A stretch of 64,000 bases of DNA from the NCBI RefSeq assembly GCF_000024205.1, contig NC_013216.1:4464001-4528000 (forward strand), in the 5' to 3' direction. Source of the stretch: Desulfofarcimen acetoxidans DSM 771. Its GTDB lineage: Bacteria > Bacillota > Desulfotomaculia > Desulfotomaculales > Desulfofarciminaceae. Position 1 is the stretch's first letter. Every line of letters begins with the position of its first letter. This document shows positions 35,827-45,203 of this stretch, one piece after another. The notes beneath the pieces were generated by a model. It had not been told where the DNA came from and ran no database searches. It was given only the letters and a program-made list of their open reading frames with translations. The position numbers were made by a program, and so were the translations under genes.

Positions 35827-36349
35827 ATGTGAAATACTCCTATATGTGGATGCATCTCACATTAGGGATTATCAAGGTTTACAACGAGCATGGTTCCCAA
35901 AAGGTGAGCAAAAAAAGATTAAGACCTATGGACACCATGCAAAAGTTACATTATACGGTGCTTTAAACTACTATACGGGTAAAGTTTTTTGTGTAAATTA
36001 TGACAAAATCAATGCAGAAAAATTCAAAGATTTTCTTAAAAAATTGGTATCACATTTTTTAAAAGATGACATTTCTAAAATTTACATTGTTCTTGATAAT
36101 GCAAGAGTTCATCATGCAAAATTACTTAAAGACTTTTTAGACGAGCATAAGGATCATCTGTTTTTGAAATTTCTTCCACCCTACTCACCCAATCTGAATT
36201 GCATAGAAGAGTTATGGAAATGGTTAAAAAATACAGCTATTTATAATCGCTTTCATAAAAATGCTTCAGAAATTCAAAAATCTGTTGACTCGTTTTTAGA
36301 GGAAATCAAATGCTGTTCGGAAGATGTGAAAAAGAGACTTTGCGTTTAA
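35813..36349 (+). CDS. IS630 transposase, DDE catalytic part
   Basis: This frame opens right after a stop at 35810-35812 and reads KNLTECEILLYVDASH, then VLDNARVHHAKLL and PYSPNLNCIEELW: the three acidic residues of the DDE domain. It has no start codon of its own near the A run. A +1 (or -2) shift at 35811-35817 would fuse it to the N-terminal part and give an intact IS630 transposase. Confidence 0.85.
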   Translation, partial: KNLTECEILLYVDASHIRDYQGLQRAWFPKGEQKKIKTYGHHAKVTLYGALNYYTGKVFCVNYDKINAEKFKDFLKKLVSHFLKDDISKIYIVLDNARVHHAKLLKDFLDEHKDHLFLKFLPPYSPNLNCIEELWKWLKNTAIYNRFHKNASEIQKSVDSFLEEIKCCSEDVKKRLCV

Positions 36350-36384
36350 TTTATAACGATATTTATTATTTCGGTTCTATATAA

Positions 36385-36413
36385 CAAGAAAGTCGCCTAA
36401 GGCGACTTTCTTG
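36385..36413. terminator. Perfect 13-bp hairpin
   Basis: CAAGAAAGTCGCC-TAA-GGCGACTTTCTTG. It lies between the IS630 right end and a converging gene and can serve both strands. Its arms match the first hairpin of the 116-bp repeat family. Confidence 0.7.
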
Positions 36414-36417
36414 TAGA

Positions 36418-36807
36418 TTATTCAATTTGGCCGCCATACTCCCTTATTATCCTTTCAACTTCACCGGACTTAGAAAACTCAATTACGGCAGACAGCCCAT
36501 AGGCTTGACTTACTGCTGCCTGGCCGCCCAAACTATAAATCAACGGATCCCCCGTCATTAACTCACGCGAATCATCATCAGTTAAAAAGTTTGTATCCAG
36601 AGGTGAGGTATTGAAACCTGTCATTGAAGCAAACAGAGCGGCCATAGGGTTATTAGTTTGGTTATCTTCCTTCGCAGACTGCCCGGACATAAACCCCAGG
36701 GATACATTTTTTATACCGGCTTCTTTAAGTACATCGGCACATTCCTCTGCACGTGAATTAGTTGAAAAATATGCCTTGATGGAAATTTCCCCACTACCAA
36801 ACTCCAT
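36418..36807 (-). CDS. Conserved-looking hypothetical protein
   Basis: A 129-residue soluble protein. Its opening (ISIKAYFSTNSRAEECADVLKEAGIKNVSLG) has the strand-helix-strand pattern of small ferredoxin-like folds, as in YflT-type stress proteins. The rest is mixed. GGAGG lies 10 bases before the ATG. No close family is recognised. Confidence 0.65.
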   Translation of the reverse strand: MEFGSGEISIKAYFSTNSRAEECADVLKEAGIKNVSLGFMSGQSAKEDNQTNNPMAALFASMTGFNTSPLDTNFLTDDDSRELMTGDPLIYSLGGQAAVSQAYGLSAVIEFSKSGEVERIIREYGGQIE

Positions 36808-36892
36808 AATAACAACCTCCAGTTTGTTATACTATAGACTGAAAGTTATTATTACCGGCAATATTTAAATATATGTCCGCTCCGGAAAATAA

Positions 36893-36920
36893 ATAAAACC
36901 CCTCGATTTTCGAGAGGTTC
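36893..36920 (-). terminator. Rho-independent terminator
   Basis: On the minus strand the stem CCTCTCGAAAATCGAGGGG is followed by TTTTATTTATT. It ends the MFS/zinc-ribbon transcript 35 bp after the stop at 36957. Confidence 0.8.
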
Positions 36921-36956
36921 CGGAATTATCAAATTAATAGTAGGACAAATACAGAC

Positions 36957-37322
36957 TTAAAAAGTTGTTATATATATGGTGTTGCCCTCTTTCATCCCTT
37001 TAAGCAGTTCACAATGTCTCATAATAGCAAACTGCTTTTCCGCATCCAAGGGAGAAAGGTTAAATATTTCGGCCAACTTATCTTTTTCTACTTTGCCTTT
37101 TTCTTTTATATATTCATAAATATTCTTTTGCAGCTCAGTCATACCCTGTGTTCCGGTATGACCCATTTGCTTGCGGGAATGCACGGCCGAAGAAACAGCT
37201 GCCGGGTCGCATGATCTGGGACGGTGCAAGGCAGCTATATAGCAGTCCTCGCACATAGTTTTACCGAGATAATCAAACTTATCATTATCCTCAATTTTCT
37301 CCTGGCAAACATCACACTGCAT
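36957..37322 (-). CDS. Zinc-ribbon and winged-helix small regulator-like protein
   Basis: A 121-residue protein. The N-terminal zinc ribbon has CDVCQEKI and CEDCYIAA (two C-x-x-C pairs, LIM-like). The C-terminal winged helix (TELQKNIYEYIKEKGKVEKDKLAEIFN) resembles MarR/ArsR-like DNA-binding units. It may sense a metal or act as a transcription factor. ATG 37322 follows AGGAGG by 9 bases. It lies 20 bp downstream of the MFS gene, likely co-transcribed. Confidence 0.7.
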   Translation of the reverse strand: MQCDVCQEKIEDNDKFDYLGKTMCEDCYIAALHRPRSCDPAAVSSAVHSRKQMGHTGTQGMTELQKNIYEYIKEKGKVEKDKLAEIFNLSPLDAEKQFAIMRHCELLKGMKEGNTIYITTF

Positions 37323-37342
37323 AAACAAATACCTCCTTTAAT

Positions 37343-38524
37343 TTAGTTTTTATTGACTTCGGACACTGGAAGCACCGCAGGTACCTGCTTGCCTTTCAGA
37401 GCAAGGCCGAACAACCCGGCCAGCAAAGGCAACCAGATTAACAGGTTAATGGCGTAAACAATACCCGCGTGTTGCGCCAGCAGGCCTACCAGGCCAACAC
37501 CCAAACCACCGATTCCGATGCCAAAACCCAACATCAAGCCAGAGGCCATAGCAGCATTTTTAGGAAGAGCTTCTTGAGCTACTACAATTGTCACTGAAAA
37601 AGATGCTAAAAGTGTGGCCCCGGCTAAAGCCAAAAGCAGGTAACTCAAGGCGCCTCTGGTAACCAAAAACAGATAAAACAACGGTGTGGCCGCTATCAGC
37701 GAACCTACGATGACTACTTTTCTGCCCATTAAATCAGAAATATAGCCGCCCACAAGTCCGCCCATTGCCCCGGCAAACAGCATTAAAAAAATCAGACGAC
37801 TACCGGCTATCAGTGAAATATTTTTATGCTGCAGGTACAAGGGCAAGAAAGATATTAAACCGAAATAGGCCAATGAACGGCAGGCTACTACCAGGACTAC
37901 TTTGGCCAATTCAGCCCGGGCCGAGCGCAGTGCAGGCAACAGAGGCGGCGGAGACGACTTTGCCTTTACCTGGTCCCTGGGAGCAGTAAACCAGAGCAGG
38001 ATAGCTGCAAAAACTCCGGGCAGCATTAATATTGGGGTATATTGCATACTATAGGCTTGAATAAAGGGTACAACTACCAGTGGAGTCAGCGCCCAGCCAA
38101 CGTTTCCGGCAGCCGTAAAAACGGCCTGAAAAAAACCCTTCCTTTGACCGCTGGCAGAGGTAACCATAGACGATGCCTGAGGGTGAAAAGCAGCAGTACC
38201 GAGACCGGCCAGCGTTACGATAATAAATAGCAAGGGGTAATTTTGGAACACTCCCAAAAGGCTTAATAAAACTGCCATCCACATGGTTCCTACATATACC
38301 ATCCAGCGTTGATTCTTTTGATCTACCAAATATCCGAAAACGGGCTGCAGTAAAGAAGAAGTTATGGTAAAGGCTGAAACCAGAAAAGCACCCTTGCTTA
38401 TACTCAGTCCTGCTGCCACCATAAAAGGCAGTATGGTTTGTATATAATTCATATACCAGTCATTAACCAGGTGCGCCAGGGAAAAGGAAAAAACTCTTCC
38501 TCTTTTTACCTCCCGAATGTCCAT
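37343..38524 (-). CDS. MFS transporter, fosmidomycin-resistance (Fsr)-like
   Basis: A 393-residue major facilitator with 12 hydrophobic segments. Fsr-like features are SLAHLVNDWYMNYIQTILPF at the N-terminus, the loop GYLVDQKNQRW, AAFHPQASSMV and the second-half GGYISDLMGRKVVI. It is a proton-driven efflux pump for small toxic compounds; the substrate is unknown. GGGGG precedes ATG 38524. A PadR-family regulator lies 100 bp upstream on the same strand and may control it. Confidence 0.87.
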   Translation of the reverse strand: MDIREVKRGRVFSFSLAHLVNDWYMNYIQTILPFMVAAGLSISKGAFLVSAFTITSSLLQPVFGYLVDQKNQRWMVYVGTMWMAVLLSLLGVFQNYPLLFIIVTLAGLGTAAFHPQASSMVTSASGQRKGFFQAVFTAAGNVGWALTPLVVVPFIQAYSMQYTPILMLPGVFAAILLWFTAPRDQVKAKSSPPPLLPALRSARAELAKVVLVVACRSLAYFGLISFLPLYLQHKNISLIAGSRLIFLMLFAGAMGGLVGGYISDLMGRKVVIVGSLIAATPLFYLFLVTRGALSYLLLALAGATLLASFSVTIVVAQEALPKNAAMASGLMLGFGIGIGGLGVGLVGLLAQHAGIVYAINLLIWLPLLAGLFGLALKGKQVPAVLPVSEVNKN

Positions 38525-38626
38525 AAGCATTCCCCCATTTCATACTACCTCATAACTAACCCTCTGGAATTGAAAATCTCAGCCCACAAATGAAAAGGAT
38601 ATTAGTCAGAACAGCCTATACGTTTA

Positions 38627-38980
38627 TTAATTTTTCAACTGGCAAATTTGTTCGTAGGAATACAGAAAAAACTCAAGGTTATTTTTCCTTCTTTCTATAT
38701 CCTGTTTATATTCGGCCAATTTCTCCAACCCTTTACTGCTTATCTGATACCATTTTTTAGCCGGGCCCGGACTATCGGTATCCCAATAAGATTTCACCGC
38801 CCCCTCCTCCTCTAACACCTGCAAAGTCCTGTAGATAATAGCGCTGTCCGCAAAACAAAAAGGTATTTCCTTTTGCATTTTATTATACAAGGCTGCCCCG
38901 TAAAGATTCTCCCGTGCAAGAAAAAGCAAAATAAAGGCCGGAGCATGCCGGTAAACCTGAACTCTCTTAGACTTCATCAT
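38627..38980 (-). CDS. PadR family transcriptional regulator
   Basis: A 118-residue winged-helix protein: FILLFLARENLYGAALYNKM, DSAIIYRTLQVLEEEGAV and KKWYQISSKGLEKLAEY match the PadR N-terminal domain, followed by a short dimerisation helix. PadR proteins usually repress a neighbouring efflux or stress gene and release on ligand binding. GAGG lies 7 bases before the ATG. Its own promoter region holds ATGT/ACAT palindromes, the usual PadR site type. Confidence 0.87.
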   Translation of the reverse strand: MMKSKRVQVYRHAPAFILLFLARENLYGAALYNKMQKEIPFCFADSAIIYRTLQVLEEEGAVKSYWDTDSPGPAKKWYQISSKGLEKLAEYKQDIERRKNNLEFFLYSYEQICQLKN

Positions 38981-38994
38981 TTATCATCCTCATT

Positions 38995-39015
38995 ATGTAC
39001 AATACATATATATGT
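38995..39015 (-). promoter_or_regulatory. Candidate PadR operator
   Basis: ATGT-N5-ACAT at 38995-39007 overlaps the perfect palindrome ACATATATATGT at 39004-39015, 15-35 bp before the PadR start. ATGT/ACAT half-sites are typical PadR targets. The rest of the 39016-39426 gap is AT-rich with a weak CCTG/CAGG hairpin near 39127 and no gene. Confidence 0.5.
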
Positions 39016-39426
39016 TAATTACATCTTGATTATACTTACATTAAGCGAGATAGTCAAGGATAATTATCTAAATATTTAGAAAAAATATTTAGATAATTAT
39101 TAGAGTATAAATTTAAAAAAAACACCCCTGCCCGGCAGGTTTTTTAGAATAATTATTGAATATTACTAAAAACAGCACCTTTTTCAATAATTATGCATAA
39201 ATAGATTAAAATTTTATTTATTTGTCATATTCAGAATTATTAATCATTGTCTCTTAAATTTTCTGTTTCATCGGAGTATTATCCAACTGCATCGTATTTA
39301 TAGAGTATAGTCAAAAATACGAAAATCAAATTATGCCTTGGTGTATTAGAAGTTCTAATCTAAATTAAAATTGGATTTTACCGTCTAATCTTAGCACCTA
39401 AAGGCAATATGCTTGAAAGGAGAAGC

Positions 39427-41265
39427 ATGAATCCAAATAAGTTATTAAAAAACCAGCTAGTGTTGATTGCAGATGATAATAAAAGCACTCGTATACTGCT
39501 GCGTAGAATTTTGGAGCAAGACGGGTATACTGTGATAGAAACACAAAACGGGCTGGAAGCTATTAATGCTTTTATAAATTTTAAACCGGATCTTATTTTG
39601 CTGGATATACTGATGCCCGTGATGGATGGCTTTGAAACTTGTACTAAATTAAAGCTGCTGCCGGAAGCCAACCGTGTGCCGGTGCTGATAATTACAGATT
39701 TAAATGATAATTTTTCAATTGAAAAAGCCTTCCTGGCGGGTGCCAGCGAGTATATTGTTAAGCCTATACATAGCGCTGTACTGCGAAACCGCGTAAAATA
39801 CCTGCTGCATACAAAACAAATAGAAGACAACTTGATAGCCAGAGAAAAACAACTGCGAGATATTACATCTGCACTGGGTGAAGGTGTTTTCGTCGTTGAT
39901 AATAACGGATTTATCATTTTCTTCAATCCAGAAGCCGAAAATCTTTTAGGCTGGTTGCACGAGGATGTGTTGGAAAAAGAAGTGCATCAGGTAATCCAAC
40001 TAATTACGAATAACGGATCCGTTCTGTCGCACAAGGAGTGTCCCATTTATAAAACAATTTTTTCAGGAAAACCTTATAGTACAGAAGATTATCTTTTGAT
40101 GAGAAAAGATAAAACAATCTTTCCGTCAAATATAGTAACAACTCCGATCAAAGAAAATGATCAAGTGGTGGGAGCTGTAGTAGCTTTTCGTGACATATCA
40201 GAACGTAAAGAAGCAGAAGAGGCATTAAGATTATCAGCAGAATTGTTTTCCAAAGCATTCAATAACAGTCCCTGCTTAATGGCCATTATTACACAGTCTG
40301 ATGGAAGATACATTACAGTTAACAAAGCTTTTCCTAACATAACCGGTTATTCTTATGAAGAGATTATAAATCATACTTCTGTTGAACTAAATCTGTGGGC
40401 TAGACCCTGTGATTTTACTAAAATATCTAATTTATTAAGTGAAAAGGGTGTAATTTATAACCAGGAAGTTGAATGGCAGCTAAAATCAGGTGAATTGAGA
40501 AAAGGCTTATTCTCAGCCGAGAAAATTAATATAAACGGCAAACAATGCATAATGACGGTGTTCAATGATATTACAGAGATAAAGCGGTATGAAAGAGAGA
40601 TCACCCGGCTTGACCAACTAAATTTAGTAGGTGAAATAGCTGCCGGCATCGCTCATGAAATTAGAAACCCCATGACTACAGTTCGTGGTTTTCTGCAGAT
40701 ATTTAGCGGAAAAGAAGAATACGCTAATAATAAAGAACACTTTAAACTCATGATTAAAGAACTGGATCGGGCAAATGCAATTATTACTGAATTTCTTTCA
40801 CTGGCTAAAAACAAGGTATTAAATTTAAAAATGATTAACCTCTCAACTTTAATTAAGGGAATATATCCGCTAATTCAGGGAGATGCCGCGAGAACCGAAA
40901 AATATATACACATGGAATTGCAGGATGTTCCGGATTTATTAATAGATGAGGAAGAAATACGGCAGATGATGCTTAATCTGGTTCTAAACGGCCTGCAATC
41001 AATGTCCCCCGGGCAAAATCTCTTTATAAGATTATTCCAAGAGGAAAATGAAGTGGTTTTAGCTGTCCAGGATGAGGGTCACGGCATTCCTTCTAATATA
41101 CTGGATAAAGTAGGTATACCATTTTTTACCACAAAAGACCACGGAACAGGTTTGGGGTTAGCCACCTGTTACAGCATTGCCACCCGCCATAATGCCACAA
41201 TAAGCTTTCAGTCCAAAGACACGGGAACCACTTTTTTTGTTAAGTTTAAAATTAAAACATTTTAA
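39427..41265 (+). CDS. Receiver-PAS-PAS histidine kinase
   Basis: A 612-residue cytoplasmic hybrid kinase. The N-terminal receiver domain (ILIADDN-like start, phospho-acceptor D60 in LLLDILMPVMDG) is followed by PAS1 (~145-260), PAS2 (~270-390), HisKA with H410 (GIAHEIRNPMTT) and HATPase (LNLVLNGLQSM, DEGHGIP, GTGLGLATCYSI). It resembles KinA/KinE-type PAS kinases. There is no membrane segment, so the signal is internal or a phosphorelay input. AAAGGAG precedes ATG 39427. No partner regulator is adjacent. Confidence 0.9.
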   Translation: MNPNKLLKNQLVLIADDNKSTRILLRRILEQDGYTVIETQNGLEAINAFINFKPDLILLDILMPVMDGFETCTKLKLLPEANRVPVLIITDLNDNFSIEKAFLAGASEYIVKPIHSAVLRNRVKYLLHTKQIEDNLIAREKQLRDITSALGEGVFVVDNNGFIIFFNPEAENLLGWLHEDVLEKEVHQVIQLITNNGSVLSHKECPIYKTIFSGKPYSTEDYLLMRKDKTIFPSNIVTTPIKENDQVVGAVVAFRDISERKEAEEALRLSAELFSKAFNNSPCLMAIITQSDGRYITVNKAFPNITGYSYEEIINHTSVELNLWARPCDFTKISNLLSEKGVIYNQEVEWQLKSGELRKGLFSAEKININGKQCIMTVFNDITEIKRYEREITRLDQLNLVGEIAAGIAHEIRNPMTTVRGFLQIFSGKEEYANNKEHFKLMIKELDRANAIITEFLSLAKNKVLNLKMINLSTLIKGIYPLIQGDAARTEKYIHMELQDVPDLLIDEEEIRQMMLNLVLNGLQSMSPGQNLFIRLFQEENEVVLAVQDEGHGIPSNILDKVGIPFFTTKDHGTGLGLATCYSIATRHNATISFQSKDTGTTFFVKFKIKTF

Positions 41266-41363
41266 GCCTTCCCATTTTTTTATGTCTAATATAACACAAA
41301 TTTATCATTCTTATAATTAACTTATATACTTTGCATTTAAGTAAACTAATACAGATACATTTG

Positions 41364-41385
41364 CCTACCCTCTTGAGAGGGTAGG
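41364..41385. terminator. Hairpin between kinase and biotin genes
   Basis: CCTACCCTCT-TG-AGAGGGTAGG, a perfect 10-bp inverted repeat without a long T-tract. It lies between the converging kinase and biotin operon ends. Confidence 0.55.
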
Positions 41386-41418
41386 TCATGACTTACTTTT
41401 TAATCAATTTTTAATAAC

Positions 41419-41592
41419 TTAAGGCGAAAGCTTTTTTAAACACCTTTCTATTTGAGAAACACAGGATGAATTTACCCCACAGGCCAGTTGCACCTGCCTG
41501 GTAGAAATCTTAATATCCTCTCTTAAAGAGGTTTTGACATATTTAAATACCGCATTCAGGCGGATAACATAAAGAAAATGCCCCTTTCCAAC
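41419..41592 (-). pseudogene. Helix-turn-helix-like remnant after bioA
   Basis: Immediately after the bioA stop, in the same frame, ~57 codons stay open to a TAA at 41419-41421. They include HFLYVIRLNAVFKYVKTSL and STRQVQLACGVNSSCVSQIE, which looks like an HTH. It has no start codon. It may be the tail of a lost gene or read-through; function unknown. Confidence 0.4.
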
Positions 41593-41595
41593 GGC

Positions 41596-42936
41596 TTATC
41601 TCAAAATACTCTTTATAGCCTCCGCACATACATTCACAGCGCAATCCATTTCCTCCCTGTTAATAATCAACGGCGGATTAAAGTAGAGAACATCTCCCAA
41701 AGGACGTAACAAAAGACCATTTTTTAAAGCCCTTTTATAAATCTGATAACCATATCTGCATTTGCTGTCAAACGGTTCTTTGGTTTCTTTATTTTTCACC
41801 AATTCAATCGCATTTATAAGTCCGATATTACGTATATCCCCTACATACGGACAACCCCAAATCTTTTCTCTTACGAGATTATTAAAGTATTCGGCCTGAC
41901 CGCTGGCTTTCTGTATTATTTCTTCATCTTCAAGTATTCTTAATACTTCAACAGCGGCAGAACAGGCAAGAGGATTTCCGCAGTATGTGTGACTGTGCAT
42001 GAACGCTTTGCCCTCATTGTAGTCCGCATAAAAAGCATCATAAATTTTATCGGTAGCAACCGTAAGCGCCATAGGCATATATCCCCCTGTAAGACCCTTC
42101 GAGAGGCACATTATATCTGGAGAAATCTCCGCATGTTCACAGGCAAACATTTTTCCTGTTCTTCCATACCCAGTTGCAATTTCATCAGCAATAAGATGCA
42201 CATTGTATTCATCACATAGTTTTCTCAACTTTTTCAGATACACAGGCGGATATATTTTCATCCCAGCGGCAGCCTGTACGAGCGGTTCTACCAAAAGAGC
42301 ACAGCTTTCATTGCCATATCCGGCGAAAGCTTTTTCCGCATCCTTAGAGCATTCTGCATTACATTCCTTACAGCTTTTGCCGTAACAACATCTATAGCAG
42401 TCAGGCCCATCAATTCTGATAATATCCAGCAGCATGGGTTTATAAATTTCGGTATACAAATCCACTCCGCCCACAGACAATGCGCCCAGCGTTTCACCGT
42501 GATAGGCAGCATTTAAAGCCATAAAGCGTTTTTTCTGAGGATTTCCGGTTTGATAATGATATTGAAAGCTCATTTTCATTGCCGCTTCAATGGCGGAAGA
42601 ACCGTTATCAGTGAAGAAGAATTTTGTCAGTCCTTTAGGCACTATTTGGGAGAGCCTGTCACAAAGCTCAATGGCAGGAACATGAGAAAAATTCGCAAAA
42701 ATAACATGTTCAAGACGGTCAACTTGTTCTTTGACTGCTTCATTAATTCTTTCATTACAATGCCCCAGCAGATTACACCACCACGAACTAATCACATCCA
42801 TGTAACGATTCCCCATAATATCATACAGGTATACACCTTTTGCATGGTCAATGATAATAGGCGGCAATTTTTCATAATCTTTCATCTGGGAACATGGATG
42901 CCAGATATATTCCAAATCCTTTTTTACGTAATCCAT
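41596..42936 (-). CDS. bioA: Adenosylmethionine-8-amino-7-oxononanoate aminotransferase
   Basis: A PLP enzyme making 7,8-diaminopelargonate in biotin synthesis. Landmarks: IWHPCSQMKDYE, SSWWCNLLGHCN, TDNGSSAIEAAMKM, AYHGETLGALSVGG, LIADEIATGYGRTG and the PLP lysine K280 in CLSKGLTGGY. A Cys-rich stretch at residues 180-196 (six Cys) is a common feature of the Firmicute form. It is the last gene of bioY-bioB-bioD-bioA, 2 bp after bioD. Confidence 0.96.
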   Translation of the reverse strand: MDYVKKDLEYIWHPCSQMKDYEKLPPIIIDHAKGVYLYDIMGNRYMDVISSWWCNLLGHCNERINEAVKEQVDRLEHVIFANFSHVPAIELCDRLSQIVPKGLTKFFFTDNGSSAIEAAMKMSFQYHYQTGNPQKKRFMALNAAYHGETLGALSVGGVDLYTEIYKPMLLDIIRIDGPDCYRCCYGKSCKECNAECSKDAEKAFAGYGNESCALLVEPLVQAAAGMKIYPPVYLKKLRKLCDEYNVHLIADEIATGYGRTGKMFACEHAEISPDIMCLSKGLTGGYMPMALTVATDKIYDAFYADYNEGKAFMHSHTYCGNPLACSAAVEVLRILEDEEIIQKASGQAEYFNNLVREKIWGCPYVGDIRNIGLINAIELVKNKETKEPFDSKCRYGYQIYKRALKNGLLLRPLGDVLYFNPPLIINREEMDCAVNVCAEAIKSILR

Positions 42937-42938
42937 AC

Positions 42939-43625
42939 TTAGATCTCCCTGTACAACTTTTCTAATATTTCTGCATCTATTTCCATATCATTGGCATTTG
43001 AGTCTACACAGGCAATAATCGGTATTCCTGTAATGTATGCAATTTGCCTTTTGTTGTCTTTATGCAGAAAGTTATCTCTTTCATAGCAGTTAAAGATAAT
43101 CCCTTTGATGCTGATTTCATTCTGTTTTGCATATTCCACGGTCAAAACTGTACTGTTAATGGTTCCAAGAGCAGCCGGCGCCACAAGAATAACATCAAGT
43201 GACAAGGCTTTTATTACGTCAGACAGCATAATGGTTTGATCATCTATCCTTAAAGGACATACTATTCCGCCGCTGCCCTCAACGGTTATATAGTCAAAAC
43301 CTTCTTTTATTTTTTCAAAGTCAGAAATGATTTTTTGCATTTCAATCGGTTTCTGTTCAATTTTTGACGCCAAATGAGGGGAAACAGCAGTTTCATAAAT
43401 ATAAGACACTAAGCTGTTGGGGTCTTTTTCAAGCCCTGAAATCTTGCAAACATAATCGGCATCACCCGGGATAAGTTTTCCGTTTTTGCGCTGGGCTCCG
43501 CTAAGAACTGGCTTATAATATCCTGCGTTAAGTCCATGTTTCCATAGTTTCCTGGTAATCAACGCGGTCACAAAGGTTTTTCCAACATCTGTTCCTGTTC
43601 CCGTAACAAAAATCCCTTTACTCAA
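42939..43625 (-). CDS. bioD: Dethiobiotin synthetase
   Basis: A 228-residue P-loop enzyme that closes the ureido ring with CO2 and ATP. Walker A is GTGTDVGKTFVTAL. EGSGGIVCPLR and the APAALGTINSTVLTVEYA helix are family motifs. Its start overlaps the bioB stop by 4 bp, which indicates translational coupling. Confidence 0.95.
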   Translation of the reverse strand: MSKGIFVTGTGTDVGKTFVTALITRKLWKHGLNAGYYKPVLSGAQRKNGKLIPGDADYVCKISGLEKDPNSLVSYIYETAVSPHLASKIEQKPIEMQKIISDFEKIKEGFDYITVEGSGGIVCPLRIDDQTIMLSDVIKALSLDVILVAPAALGTINSTVLTVEYAKQNEISIKGIIFNCYERDNFLHKDNKRQIAYITGIPIIACVDSNANDMEIDAEILEKLYREI

Positions 43626-44587
43626 ATCTTCTCTACCTCAAATCCTAGTTCTTTTAACATTATCATATCTTCATTAACAGTAATTCCCGATGTTGTCAGC
43701 ATATCACCTGAAATTGCAGCATTTGCTCCCGACAAAAAGACCGCCCTTCCCTTATCATTCAAAAGTCCCCGCCCCCCGGCCAGACGAATAGCGGCATTGG
43801 GAATAATAAAACGAAAAAGAGCAGCTATCTGTCTTACCTCATTAATTTTCAATACAGGTAAATGTTCAAAAGGTGTGCCTTTGATCGGATTTAGAATATT
43901 AACCGGAACAGAACTAATTCCTAGATTGCGAATGTCCATCACCATGTCTATCCTGTCCTCCATGGTTTCGCCAAGTCCCATAATACCACCGCTGCACACT
44001 TCTAACCCAGCTTGCTGAGCAGCTTTTATGGCATTTATTTTGTCGTCATAGGTGTGAGTCGTACAAATGTTAGGAAAGTTTCTGCGGGAAGTTTCAAGAT
44101 TATTGTGGTACCGTGCAACACCCGCGTTTTTCAATTTTTTGAACTGCTCAAAAGAAAGCAGTCCGTGAGATGCACACAAGGAAATACCGCAGGTGGTTTT
44201 GATGTTCCTATAGCTTTCGCAGAGTTCTTCTATTTCTCTGTTAGATAACCTTTTTCCTGAAGTGACGACAGAATAACGCAAAATTCCCATTTGCTGATTA
44301 TATTTTGCGTCTTTTTTAAGCCTATCAGAATCGTGCAAAGGATATTCCTCTACTTCGGTATGGTAATATACAGATTGAGCGCAGTATTTGCAATCTTCCG
44401 AGCACTTACCGCCTTTTCCATTAATAATGCTGCAAATATCAAAGGAATTTCCGCAAAAGCGATACCGAAGTTCATTGGCACAATCGCACAGTTCTTGTAA
44501 ATTTTCATTAATTAAAGAAAGTGCATCCTCTCTGGTGATTTGGTATCCGTAAAAAATTTTATTTTTGAGTGTTACAGCAGCGCTCAT
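43622..44587 (-). CDS. bioB: Biotin synthase
   Basis: A radical-SAM enzyme inserting sulfur into dethiobiotin. The 4Fe-4S motif is C62-x3-C66-x2-C69 (CSEDCKYCAQS). YHNNLETS, GLGETMEDRIDM and NILNPIKGTPFE are BioB signatures. ATG 44587 follows AAAGGAAG and overlaps the bioY stop (ATGA). The longer frame upstream would lie inside bioY. Confidence 0.96.
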   Translation of the reverse strand: MSAAVTLKNKIFYGYQITREDALSLINENLQELCDCANELRYRFCGNSFDICSIINGKGGKCSEDCKYCAQSVYYHTEVEEYPLHDSDRLKKDAKYNQQMGILRYSVVTSGKRLSNREIEELCESYRNIKTTCGISLCASHGLLSFEQFKKLKNAGVARYHNNLETSRRNFPNICTTHTYDDKINAIKAAQQAGLEVCSGGIMGLGETMEDRIDMVMDIRNLGISSVPVNILNPIKGTPFEHLPVLKINEVRQIAALFRFIIPNAAIRLAGGRGLLNDKGRAVFLSGANAAISGDMLTTSGITVNEDMIMLKELGFEVEKI

Positions 44588-45150
44588 AGCTGACTTCCTT
44601 TCACAATTGGAATTAATCTTTTTGCCAGGACAGCGCTTGTAAAGCAAATCGCAATATCCCCTGGCACAGCAAGAATAAAACCATATAATATCAGCGCCCA
44701 AACCCCTATCGGTGAATTCATATAATAATTTGCTATTATGTAATAATAGGACATTCCAAACAGGTAAACAATTCCAAGACCTGCAAACCCTGCTGCCAAA
44801 AGTCTTTTAGAGCTTGGTGTTTTAGTTTTTTCCGCTATAAACCCTGTCAACCAGGCTCCTGCCATGAATCCTATGATGTATCCAAAAGTTGGCCGAAAGA
44901 TATACCCGATGCCGCCTCCTCCTGTGAAAACCGGAATTCCAATCAGACCCATAGCAATGTATATCGCAACCGAAATTGCCCCCAATTTTTTTCCAAGAAG
45001 CAATCCGGCCAGGTTTGCAAACAAAAATTGCAAAGTAAACGGCACTATCGGAACAGGTATTTTGATATAGGCTCCAATGGCTATTAAGTCCGCAAACACC
45101 GCACACAATATTAAATTTCTGGTATTCCATTGTTTGTTTTTAATAGTCAT
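44584..45150 (-). CDS. bioY: Biotin transporter substrate-binding subunit BioY
   Basis: A 188-residue membrane protein with six hydrophobic segments and the BioY signature PIVPFTLQFLFANLAGLLLG, then GGGGIGYIFRPTFGYIIG. It is the S-component of a biotin ECF transporter; the energising EcfAA'T genes are not in this window. First gene of the biotin operon, with a BirA-type operator just upstream, so uptake and synthesis share control. Confidence 0.95.
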   Translation of the reverse strand: MTIKNKQWNTRNLILCAVFADLIAIGAYIKIPVPIVPFTLQFLFANLAGLLLGKKLGAISVAIYIAMGLIGIPVFTGGGGIGYIFRPTFGYIIGFMAGAWLTGFIAEKTKTPSSKRLLAAGFAGLGIVYLFGMSYYYIIANYYMNSPIGVWALILYGFILAVPGDIAICFTSAVLAKRLIPIVKGSQL

Positions 45151-45203
45151 TTTTATCTCCCTATTGAAATTGATTCGGGATGCTATCTCCCTACCTATTT
45201 TGT

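Larger units (their letters stand above)
35216..36381 (+). mobile_element. IS630 family insertion sequence
   Basis: An element of 1166 bp. The ends are imperfect inverted repeats (left TATAGAAGTGATTAATAAA, right in reverse complement TATAGAACCGAAATAATAAA) flanked by TA on both sides, the target duplication expected for IS630/Tc1 elements. It holds one transposase split over two frames. Confidence 0.8.

Noticed and set aside
42550-42942. 130-codon plus-strand frame inside bioA
   Set aside because: Antisense shadow of a well conserved gene.
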